Shown one piece after another: positions 36,304 to 45,700 of a DNA stretch of 64,000 nt. The number at the start of each line of letters is the position of its first letter. The stretch's first letter is position 1. Source of the stretch: Candidatus Zixiibacteriota bacterium (GTDB lineage Bacteria; Zixibacteria; MSB-5A5; GN15; PGXB01); the NCBI GenBank assembly GCA_016933695.1, contig JAFGAL010000004.1, positions 1-64,000 of the forward strand, in the 5' to 3' direction. The notes beneath the pieces are model-generated. The model saw nothing but the letters and a program-made list of their open reading frames with translations, was not told the DNA's origin and did no database searches. The translations under genes were made by a program, and so were the position numbers.

Positions 36304-37644
36304 CTATTTTTTTCGAACCTTAATGCGCATATTGTCGACTTCGATCACTGACACCTGCTGACCGATATCGATCATTTCGTCGGCGACAGCTTCCCAGAGT
36401 TCCCCCGCCACGAGGACATACCCCGAACCGTCGATGCGCTGTTTGACAATTCCGGTTTCGCCGATCATTCCCTCGCGTCCGGTGGTCGGTTTGGTGATAC
36501 GCGCCTTGAACGCCAGCGTGAACGCCAGAAGAATCAGCGCCCCGAAAAAGAGCGCGACAATAATGACGATCGACTTCGAAACCCGCAGTTCGGGATCGGC
36601 GGTGTCGACCAGCATCATCCCTCCGATGATGATGGATATCACGCCGCCCAGGGTAAGCAATCCGTGACTGACCACCTTAACCTCCAGGATGAAGAGTATT
36701 ATGGCAAACACAATCAACAATAGTCCGGCGTAATTGATCGGCAGGGTGCGGAAACTGTAAAACGCCAGAATCAGACATATCCCGCCAACCACACCGGGAA
36801 GAATCGCGCCGGGATTGTACAGCTCCAGCACCAGTCCCAGTCCGCCCAGCGAAAACAGGATAAATGCGACGTTCGGCGATGAGATAATTTCCAACAAGGA
36901 CTGAATGAATGTCTTCTCAATCGGATTTTGCACCGGATGGGAGGAATGAATGATCTTTTTCCCCAGTGCCGTGCTGACTTCCATGCCGTCGATTTTCGCC
37001 AGCAAATCGTCCACGTCGGCGGCGATCAGATTGATCACACCGTGTTCCAGCGCTTCGGTACTGGTCAGCGAGATCGACTCCCGCGCCATTTTTTCGGCAT
37101 ACTCGGCGTTACGCCCGTGCCGTTCGGCCATCCCGCGCAAGGCCGCGACCGCATCGTTCATGATTTTATCGGAAAGCACCGAATCCATCGGCTGACCGGT
37201 GCCGGATACCACGTGCGCCGCACCGATATGCGTACTCGGGGCCATCGCCGCAACATGTGCGGCATAGGTGATATACACCCCCGCCGATGCCGCACGCGCC
37301 CCCACCGGCGACACATATACCACCACCGGAACCGAACTGTTCATCATCGCCTTGGTAATCGCCCAAAAAGAATCGTTAAAGCCACCGGGCGTATCCATAA
37401 GAATCAAGAGAACGTCGGCCCGATTGCGTTCCGCCTCCGAAACCGCCTCGATTACCCGGTCGGCGGTCACCGTCCCGATCGGACCGTCAATGGTCAGTAC
37501 CAGAATCTCACTGGAACGTTCGTCGGACACGGTAACACTGTCTGTGGCAATGGTCGTCGTATCGACCAGGAGGCTGTCGGCGGCGGAAAGCGAAACCGCC
37601 AGCAGAAAACAGAGTACCGGAATGAGTAAGCTTTTTTGTGACAT
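36304..37644 (-). CDS. NfeD family membrane protein with ClpP-like serine protease domain
   Basis: The long form of NfeD: 446 residues from the ATG at 37642-37644. A signal peptide (about 1-22) is followed by a ClpP-like domain (about 45-215) with the catalytic serine in [21 protein letters not shown], then four or five TM helices (about 240-375) and a C-terminal OB-fold NfeD domain ([24 protein letters not shown]). It probably works with the slipin encoded 16 bp downstream. A promoter lies at 37663-37692. Confidence 0.93.
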   Translation of the reverse strand: MSQKSLLIPVLCFLLAVSLSAADSLLVDTTTIATDSVTVSDERSSEILVLTIDGPIGTVTADRVIEAVSEAERNRADVLLILMDTPGGFNDSFWAITKAMMNSSVPVVVYVSPVGARAASAGVYITYAAHVAAMAPSTHIGAAHVVSGTGQPMDSVLSDKIMNDAVAALRGMAERHGRNAEYAEKMARESISLTSTEALEHGVINLIAADVDDLLAKIDGMEVSTALGKKIIHSSHPVQNPIEKTFIQSLLEIISSPNVAFILFSLGGLGLVLELYNPGAILPGVVGGICLILAFYSFRTLPINYAGLLLIVFAIILFILEVKVVSHGLLTLGGVISIIIGGMMLVDTADPELRVSKSIVIIVALFFGALILLAFTLAFKARITKPTTGREGMIGETGIVKQRIDGSGYVLVAGELWEAVADEMIDIGQQVSVIEVDNMRIKVRKK

Positions 37645-37662
37645 GACACGCCTTTCTATTGA

Positions 37663-37692
37663 AAGGTAAGACTCGCATGCATAACCTGTCAA
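37663..37692 (-). promoter_or_regulatory. Promoter of the NfeD-slipin operon
   Basis: Minus strand TTGACA (37687-37692), 18-bp spacer and TACCTT (37663-37668). The start site would be near 37656, with the ribosome site AAAGGCG just before the NfeD ATG. Confidence 0.55.
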
Positions 37693-37737
37693 CCTTAAAA
37701 TCTATCCATAATACCGCGCTCGGCATCGCGATATTCA

Positions 37738-39333
37738 TTAAAAAGCGATGCGCGATGAGGGATGTTGAAATACCGGTTGTCCGTCAAATACCGTCGCGGC
37801 CACTTCGGTTTCGGCCAGACGCGATACTGCCCTGCGATAGATATCATCGGAAAGCACCGTAAAATCGGCGATATAGCCCGGAAGCAGTCTCCCTCGTCGG
37901 AATTCCTCGCCGACGGCATACGCCGGTCCGGCGGTGAATCCGGATACGGCCTCGGCCACGGTCAGGCGCTGTTCCGGATAAAAAGCTTTGCGCTTGCCGG
38001 GGAGCGACCGCGTGACCGCCGCCTGGATACCGGCAAAAGGATCGAGCGGCTCGATCGGCGCATCGGAACCGAACGCCAGCGGGATGCCGCGCCGGAGTAT
38101 GGATTTGAACACATAACAATTGCGCCCCCGGTCGCCCCAGTACTTCTCGACCATCTTGATATCCGACGGACAATGCAACGGTTGCATCGACGCCACCACG
38201 CCGAGTCGTTTCATGCGAGCGACATCCTTTCGACGAATCATCTGCACGTGCTCGATACGATACCGTGCCGACGACGGCAACGATGGGGCTTGTTCATAAC
38301 AGTCAAGCACATTGGCAATCGCCCGATCGCCGATGGCGTGCACCGCCAGCGGAAGTCCGAGTTTCGCGGCGCGGTTCATCACCCGAATGATTCCCTCTCT
38401 TGTCGTGGTTTCAATGCCGTAATTGTCTTTCGACCCCAGATACCTGTTGAAACACAGTGCCGACTGACTTCCCAGCGAACCGTCGGCGAACATCTTGATT
38501 CCGTTCAACCGAAAATAGTCGTTGGTATATCGCTGTCTTATTTGGGTTTTGTTCAATCCCGACAGGACTTTCGGCGGGGCATAGTAATTGATGCGCAGTC
38601 CCAGCTTCTGTTTCGCCGCCAATTCCGCCCAGAAATCCAGTGCATCGGGACCGTCCATCGAATGCACCCCCGTTACACCCTTGGCATACATCTCCTGCAC
38701 CAGTTGACGGTGCAGAGCAAGCATTTTTGTCCGATGCGGTCCCTTGATCAGCTTGTACACCGGGAAATACCCAGGCAATTCCTTGAGAATTCCCGACGGC
38801 TCGCCGTTCAGCAGACGTTCGAACCGTCCCCCCTCGGGATCGCGACTGGCGGCGGTGATCCCGGCCAGTTCCAGTGCCTTTGAGTTGGCCCAGAGCACAT
38901 GCTGGTCTTTGGAAAAGATGGCCGCCGGACGGCCGTCGGTTGCCATGTCCAGCATGTACCGATCGACTTTTACGTATTTGGTCCATCGTTCGGCGGAATA
39001 CCCCTGCCCCACGACCCACTCTTTTTTGCCGAGTCCCTGCGCGTGTTTTTTTATCTTCCGAAGCACCTCTTCGACCGAAAGCAACCCGTCCAGCATGACA
39101 TTGCCCATCGACTGCGCCATGAAATAAAAATGGGTGTGCGCATCGACCAGCCCCGGAATAACCGTGGCGCCGTGCAAATCGATTCTGGTGTATGAGGCAA
39201 AATCCGGATCACGGTCGAGACCGTTGCCGACTGCAATGATCGTGCCGCCGCTTACCGCCAGCGAATCCGCGATCGGATTATCATCGCCCTGTATATAAAT
39301 GCGCCCCCGGCAGTACACCTTACGACTGGTCAA
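37738..39333 (-). CDS. Amidohydrolase family 3 protein (YtcJ-like)
   Basis: A 531-residue metal-dependent hydrolase of the D-aminoacylase/YtcJ type. It has the N-terminal composite beta domain (YCRGRIYIQGDDNPIADSLAVSGGTI), the metal motif VDAHTHFYFM and C-terminal FGSDAPIEPLDPFAGIQAAV. The substrate is unknown. The start is TTG at 39333, overlapping the end of selB by 14 bp and supported by AAAGGAG six bases upstream, so its translation is coupled to selB. It probably shares the selA-selB transcript, but no function in selenium metabolism is implied. Confidence 0.87.
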   Translation of the reverse strand: MTSRKVYCRGRIYIQGDDNPIADSLAVSGGTIIAVGNGLDRDPDFASYTRIDLHGATVIPGLVDAHTHFYFMAQSMGNVMLDGLLSVEEVLRKIKKHAQGLGKKEWVVGQGYSAERWTKYVKVDRYMLDMATDGRPAAIFSKDQHVLWANSKALELAGITAASRDPEGGRFERLLNGEPSGILKELPGYFPVYKLIKGPHRTKMLALHRQLVQEMYAKGVTGVHSMDGPDALDFWAELAAKQKLGLRINYYAPPKVLSGLNKTQIRQRYTNDYFRLNGIKMFADGSLGSQSALCFNRYLGSKDNYGIETTTREGIIRVMNRAAKLGLPLAVHAIGDRAIANVLDCYEQAPSLPSSARYRIEHVQMIRRKDVARMKRLGVVASMQPLHCPSDIKMVEKYWGDRGRNCYVFKSILRRGIPLAFGSDAPIEPLDPFAGIQAAVTRSLPGKRKAFYPEQRLTVAEAVSGFTAGPAYAVGEEFRRGRLLPGYIADFTVLSDDIYRRAVSRLAETEVAATVFDGQPVFQHPSSRIAF

Positions 39334-41209
39334 ATCGATCTCCTTTCACCCGGACATCCCCCTCGCGTTTCGTTATTTCCATCTGGTCGACCGTTTCGAA
39401 AATCGGCACGATATACTTGCGCGAGCTGTTCAGTCTTTCCCGAAGTTCGGCGACACTGATCGACCCTTTTTCTCGCAACATCGATCGAATCGTATCAAGC
39501 ATGCGATTCCAAACCGAACGGTGATATACCAATATCCCCCCCACTTTCACGCAGGAATTGGAACGCAACAGATAGTCCAGCGCCTCGCGTTTGACAGCAT
39601 CATCGCCCACAAGCTCCTTGATTGTCGGCGGGGAGAATTCCGTTTCGTGCAGTTGCTTTTCCATGGCATCCGCGACACGTTTAATCTCGCCTGACGCCGA
39701 GATTGTGCGCCCCGGGACATCATAAACATTTTTGCGTTTGACCAATTGACCCTCTTCGCAAAGCAGACCGATAATCGGCTCCAGCGCTTCGGCTGATTGC
39801 CTGAGTTCAGCCGCGATTTTCTCGAGGGGAACACCATCCTTATGCGAGTGCGTTTGAATGTACGATGTCACCGCCGTGACAATGCGTCCGGTCATGTCGG
39901 CAACGTCGGCGGGGCGATAATACCGGTCACCGGTTTGCTTGATCTTTCCGGATGTCAACATATCACTGAAAACACGTTTTATAGTTGCATCGGCATAGGT
40001 CGTATAACGGAAGTCATCGGTTTTCACGAACAATTGCCGATCGAACCGGGAATCGACCAGCACGTGCGGAGTCAGATCGATCCGTCGGTGCAAAGACACA
40101 AAACGTTCCTTCTGTTTCTTGCGCGGGAAACGGTCGAGCAGATCGATCACCATCCCACCTCCCACCGTTATCTGCGGCGTGGGCAGACGCAGGATGAAAC
40201 GATCACCGACAAACCCCAGCACCGCCTCGAACGGCTTGAAAAAAATAATGCCTTTCTCACCGGGATTGAGAGTATCGCGATCGTACAACCGGATTTCCCC
40301 CTCCAGTTCGGTCGTGCCGATAATCAGCAGTAATCGGCGGCGATCCTGCAGGACGATCGGCGATTCGGGAAGCAGTTCGACACTCATGGCAAACACCGGC
40401 TGATCGGGATACGCAAGCGCCAGTTCCGGAACGGTCAGCACGCTTCCACGGGTAATGTATTCTTTGTCGATTCCGGTCAAGCTGACGGCTGTTCGCTGGC
40501 CCGGCTGGGCCACTGTCACCTGGGTATTGTGCGACTGCAGGGTACGCACCTTGCCGGTTTTGCGTGACGGAAACACGGCGATTTCTCTGCCGACTTCGAG
40601 TATGCCGCCGCGCAGAGTGCCGGTGGCAACGCCGCCCATTCCGGGAAGCACGAACGCCCGGTCGATATACAAACGCGGTTTGTCGATGACTTCCCGTTCG
40701 ACCATGGTGCGGCTCAGTTTGTCGATTTCGCTCTTTAACTCATCGAATCCCTTACCGGTTTGCGACGATAACCGGACCATCGGCGCATCGGCCAAACCGG
40801 TCCCGGTCACTTTCTCGCGAATGTCCTCCGCCACCAGATCAATCCAGCTTTCCTCGGCCAGGTCGATTTTCGTCAATGCGATAATGCCGCTGGTGACTCC
40901 CAGCAGTTTGACAATCTGCAAATGCTCCTGGCTTTGCGGCATCCAGCCGTCGTCGGCCGCCACCACCAGAATCACCGCGTCGATTCCCCCGACGCCGGCA
41001 ATCATGTTGCGCACGAACCGTTCATGTCCGGGCACGTCGACAATGCCGATCCGCGTGCCGTCGGATGTATCATACCAGGCAAAACCGAGATCGATCGTCA
41101 TCTCGCGCGCCTTCTCTTCCGGAAGGCGATCCGGGTCGATTCCGGTCAGACGTCTGATGATGGATGATTTCCCGTGATCAATATGACCGGCGGTTCCAAT
41201 GACAAACAT
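39320..41209 (-). CDS. selB: Selenocysteine-specific elongation factor
   Basis: Delivers Sec-tRNA to UGA codons with the help of SECIS RNA. The 629 residues begin with a GTPase domain (GTAGHIDHGKSS P-loop at 5-16, DVPGHERFVRNM, TKIDLAEE), then two EF-Tu-like barrels, then winged-helix repeats at the C-terminus (about 375-629) that bind SECIS. It lies 6 bp after selA. selC and selD are not in the window. No gene here shows an obvious in-frame UGA for selenocysteine. Confidence 0.95.
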   Translation of the reverse strand: MFVIGTAGHIDHGKSSIIRRLTGIDPDRLPEEKAREMTIDLGFAWYDTSDGTRIGIVDVPGHERFVRNMIAGVGGIDAVILVVAADDGWMPQSQEHLQIVKLLGVTSGIIALTKIDLAEESWIDLVAEDIREKVTGTGLADAPMVRLSSQTGKGFDELKSEIDKLSRTMVEREVIDKPRLYIDRAFVLPGMGGVATGTLRGGILEVGREIAVFPSRKTGKVRTLQSHNTQVTVAQPGQRTAVSLTGIDKEYITRGSVLTVPELALAYPDQPVFAMSVELLPESPIVLQDRRRLLLIIGTTELEGEIRLYDRDTLNPGEKGIIFFKPFEAVLGFVGDRFILRLPTPQITVGGGMVIDLLDRFPRKKQKERFVSLHRRIDLTPHVLVDSRFDRQLFVKTDDFRYTTYADATIKRVFSDMLTSGKIKQTGDRYYRPADVADMTGRIVTAVTSYIQTHSHKDGVPLEKIAAELRQSAEALEPIIGLLCEEGQLVKRKNVYDVPGRTISASGEIKRVADAMEKQLHETEFSPPTIKELVGDDAVKREALDYLLRSNSCVKVGGILVYHRSVWNRMLDTIRSMLREKGSISVAELRERLNSSRKYIVPIFETVDQMEITKREGDVRVKGDRFDQS

Positions 41210-41215
41210 AACACG

Positions 41216-42598
41216 TTACAGGGATTTTATAATTTCTTTTATGTGCGATATCAGGATCGGTTCGTCCTCCCGATCGATCGCCTTGAGATCGATCAGGAAA
41301 CGATCTTCGCTGATACGGCCGATTATCGGCGGAATCGTTTTACGGAACAGTGTCGCAAGGTGCCGGGCTGACAGTTTACCGGCAAACACCAGCGCCACTG
41401 ACGGCAGAGCAATCTCCGGAAGCGAGCCGCCGCCCATACGCCCGTGCGATCCTTCAAGGATTATCCGATCACCGCCACCGATCGCTTCGATCATACGCCG
41501 CCCCTTCTCATACAATTCCGCCTCTTTGGTATTGGCCAGCCGCCAGAGCTTGATATTCTCGCGCCAGGTGCCGTCAAGATAAAACCCCAATAATTCCTCC
41601 AGCGTCGAGAAGATCGTTTTGTCCACCCGCATCGCGCGAAAGACGGGATTTTTCTTGATTTTGTCGATCATCTCGCGTCTTCCGACAATCAAGCCCGCCT
41701 GCATTCCGCCGAGCAATTTATCACCGGAAAAACAGGTCAGTGCGGCGCCGTCCCGGACCGACGACTGCACGGTCGGTTCCTTGACGCCGATAAACTCGGA
41801 CGTGTCGATGAACACCCCGCTTCCAAGATCGTTAATGACCGGAATACCGGCTTCAGTTCCGAGATCGACCAGACTTTTTAAATCGACCTCTTCGGTGAAT
41901 CCGGTCACCGAGAAATTGCTCCGATGCACCTTGAGTATCAGGGCGGGATTTTCCGCGAGCGCCGTGCGGTAATCATCGCGGGTGGTGATATTGGACGTTC
42001 CGATTTCCAGCAGTTTCGCCCCGGCATTGCGAATGATATCGGGAATCCGAAACCCGCCGCCGATTTGCACCAGTTCACCCCGGGAAATAATCACTTTGCG
42101 GCGTCTGGCGTACGTATGCAAAATCATAAACAACGCGGCGGCATTGTTATTGACCACGGTTCCGGCCTCAGCGGTCGACAGCATTGCCAGATACCGTTCC
42201 GCCAGCACCCCGCGTTTGCCCCGTTTACCGGAGGGGATATCGAACTCGACATTGCCGTAACCGGTGATATGCTTTTTGATATTTTCGAACAGCGTTTCCG
42301 AAAGCGGGGCGCGGCCAAGATTGGTATGCACCAGGATACCGGTGCCGTTGATAACCCGGCTGATACGGCTGGCGGTCACGGTCGCGAGTGCGGCGACGGC
42401 ATCGCGGACGATATCGGCATACGTCAGGATTTGTTTCCCCGTTTCCATTTTACCCCGGCAGGCATCGACCGCCTCGCGGAGAGTGTCGACTACCAGCGGT
42501 CGCGCCAGCGCCGCTCCGGCTTCGACAACAGCCGGATCGTTCGCTAATTCCTCGATCGCGGGAAGGTCACGACGGTGCTTGATTTGCTTCTCAGTCAT
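41216..42598 (-). CDS. selA: L-seryl-tRNA(Sec) selenium transferase
   Basis: A PLP enzyme that converts Ser-tRNA(Sec) to Sec-tRNA(Sec). The 460-residue protein has the N-terminal selenium-transferase domain, the RVINGTGILVHTNLGRAPLSE signature and the PLP lysine in TCFSGDKLLGGMQAGLIVG. It is followed 6 bp later by selB. The upstream 112-bp gap contains an inverted repeat (GGCAG / CTGCC, about 42641-42658) and only weak promoter-like boxes. A GGGTG ribosome site precedes the ATG. Confidence 0.95.
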   Translation of the reverse strand: MTEKQIKHRRDLPAIEELANDPAVVEAGAALARPLVVDTLREAVDACRGKMETGKQILTYADIVRDAVAALATVTASRISRVINGTGILVHTNLGRAPLSETLFENIKKHITGYGNVEFDIPSGKRGKRGVLAERYLAMLSTAEAGTVVNNNAAALFMILHTYARRRKVIISRGELVQIGGGFRIPDIIRNAGAKLLEIGTSNITTRDDYRTALAENPALILKVHRSNFSVTGFTEEVDLKSLVDLGTEAGIPVINDLGSGVFIDTSEFIGVKEPTVQSSVRDGAALTCFSGDKLLGGMQAGLIVGRREMIDKIKKNPVFRAMRVDKTIFSTLEELLGFYLDGTWRENIKLWRLANTKEAELYEKGRRMIEAIGGGDRIILEGSHGRMGGGSLPEIALPSVALVFAGKLSARHLATLFRKTIPPIIGRISEDRFLIDLKAIDREDEPILISHIKEIIKSL

Positions 42599-42710
42599 AT
42601 GTGTTCACCCGTACATTTGGTCAATTGTCATATACCGGCAGATGGTACACTGCCAACATACCATATATTACGAAGAGAAACAAGCCGGGAAATGGCGGGA
42701 TATGATATTT

Positions 42711-45700
42711 TTAAAACCGGATATCAACCCAGATCCGCAGTTCGCGCACATGGGAGTTGCGGCTTTGCAGTTTATCGTTGGTGTCCTGCCAGCGCCCGCT
42801 GAGACCGCCCTTGATCTGGCTGGAGAAGGAATACGAAATAGTCGGCGTAATCATCAGCACGGAGCGATCCGAAAGCTTCGTGGTCACACCATCGGAAGTG
42901 GTCGGATAATTCTCCGACAATTCTTTCTGCATCGAGACGTCCAGAGAAATCGACATGGTCGATTTGAACCGAATCCGCCCGAACAGCGGCAGGCGAATAC
43001 CGGTCGGCATCGAGAATGAGTATTTGGTCGACACTTTGCTGGTGTTCGAAGTCGATTTGGTATGCTTGGTTCCGACACCGCTCAAACCGTTAAAGGTCTT
43101 GGCCTCCGTGACCGAGCGGTCCAGGTTGAATGTAACCTGCATGTTGCGGAAGATATTGAAGGAAAACGACATCAACGGCCGCTGGGCGGTGGTTACCGTT
43201 TCACCGGTGGTAATACCGGTCTCCAGGTTAATTGTCTCTCCCTTCGACCGGGAATAATTGGTGCGCGGCTGGAAAGTCTTGATAATCGGGTTGAATGTCG
43301 TAAACGTTCGCAACGGCCGAATCGAAAAGCGAATATCGGGGAACACGGTACTGATGCTTTTCTGCGGATTCACCGATTTGACCACGTCTTCGGTATATTT
43401 CTTGGTATAGGAAACGTCGGCCTTGATTCCCCCGAAGAAACTGGTTCCCGACCGCAGGGAATACGACACGGTCTTGGTTTCGGAGTTGGATGACGTCGTT
43501 GAAATGTCACTGCGTCTTCTGGCGCCAATATCATCGGTAAATCCGAAGCGGAATTTCATCCGGGCGCGTTCGACCAGCCCGATGAACGTGTAATTGTATT
43601 TCTCGCTGTAATCGTAACTGAACGGATCGACCCACGACGTCAAAAAGCCCATGACTTTGGAAATCGGTCGCAACGTCCGCCGGATAATGTTATCATCCGT
43701 GATAACGATTTTCTTGCCTTTGACTTCCGGAAGCCCCTGACGCGGCTTGGGTTTGCTGACCGTGAACAGCTTCTGCAAGTCCAGCGTTCCGGCGACACCG
43801 TAGCTTTTTGACGAATTGGCGGTCCGGGTGGTATCACTGACGTTCAGATTCTCCCGATAAGCCGCGGAATAATTGAATTTATGCGTTAAAAACCCGAATA
43901 GCTTGGGATCATAGGCCGCACTGAATGCCTGGCTGTAATTGGTTTCCAGACCGAGTCGAAACTTTTTGGGACTGAAACTGAAATGGTAGGTTTCCGGATT
44001 GCTTAAATCTCGCTGGGTATCCATGCTGTAATTGGTCGTCAACACGTCCGAAATGCGATACGTGATTTTCATGGTTCCATGAAAATCGCGTTTGAGGGTA
44101 TTGGTGGTAATCCCACTGGTATTTTCCGTCAGACGGAACGTGCGGTTGAAATCGCCGGTGAAATTCCATGAACCGGGAAAGAGATAAAACTTGCTCTTGT
44201 TCAGCTTATTCAGCAATGGAACCGGTTTCGTCCAGAAAAACGGGCTTAAGCTCGGAACGGTTCGAATATTCAATCCATAGGAACTGCCAAAACGGTAATT
44301 CTCGCTGAACGACAACGGCGCCGACGGCGACCGTCCCTCGGTCCTGGTGTATGAGAAATTGGTCTTGATATTGTTCAGCAATACCGAAAAGAGCGGATTG
44401 TTGGTCTTCTTATTCACTTTCTGAGACACGGTCAAGGCCTTGGTCTCGTTGACAGTGCTTTCGTCATCGCGCAACTCCACCGGCAAAACGATATCGGTGT
44501 TGAACCGCAATCGTGGAACGTCAGTCGATTTCGAATACCGGAGAGAAACCGGAATACTGGCGTCAAATGACTTGGGCAGGAACCGATCCACCCGCCAGTT
44601 CAGGCTGAAATTGTACGACGTTGTCGACTTGCCGCTTCCCAGGTTAACTTGCGATCCCGCACGGGTAGACGAGGAAATACCGACGAAATAGGCGTTCTTA
44701 TAGAGGTAACCGGCGCTGTACGTAAACAGGTCGGCGACATTACCGCTCACCGTGACACGGGCCGCAATACCGACATCCTTACGCACATCGGTCAGGCGCA
44801 GCTCATCGAACCAGACCGTTCCCGACAGGTTTCGACCGGGAGTCAGGCTCTGCAGACCCAGAGCCAGGTATTTGACACGCGTAATCGTGGGTTTGCCGAC
44901 AATCCGGTAATTGCCCGCGAGGGTATCATACGGTGAGGTATCTCCGGTTTTCCGACTCTGCTGGTATATTTCCTTGATGCCCGTGATTTCATCGAAATCA
45001 ATTTTGACATTGTTGCTGTCCCAGCCTGGTTGCAGCGTGTCCTGAAACGAGTAATAGTTTCTGTCATCCTGTCCGATCCGGAAGAAATACAGGACGCTGT
45101 CGGTCGAGGCTGATTCCGGTCCGTGGACAAACATCTCTAGGGCGCCGTATCCCATATAGTTGGTCGCATCATACAGTACCCGTTGGGCAACACAGGTATC
45201 GCCATAGGCGAGGGAATCATACGTCAGCATCAGGGATTGTTCCGGCTCGGTCACCTGCGTGGTCTGGTCATAATATCCGGAAACTCCGGGTGGCGGCCTG
45301 TAGATGTCGCCGTTTTCCTGAGTATTGATAACCGCCACACTGAACTGGGTCGGAGAATTGGGATCCTCGCCATACAACAGGGTGTCACGCCAATTGGATT
45401 GCACCAGATCAAGCGATGCGATTTTAACATCAAAAGACGTATTGTCGAGCGATTCGAACCACATCCGCACATAGGCGATCTGCGTCCACTTCGGATCGCC
45501 GACAATACCGTCAAGCGAAAGCGAATCCTGAAGCGGGATACGATAGGTCCGCCAGCCGTACTCATTGCGTGATCCCTCAACCAGAAACTTGTCATCGGCC
45601 AGATCGATGCTATAGGCAAAATAGTTGTTGGACGTGCTGAAAATGCGATCGAGGTTAATATCCTCGGTGTCCGGATACCCCCAGCGATCGGGATCGAGCG

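Noticed and set aside
37762-38883. A 373-residue plus-strand frame opposite the amidohydrolase
   Set aside because: The opposite strand has the metal-binding motifs of an amidohydrolase; the frame is a codon shadow.
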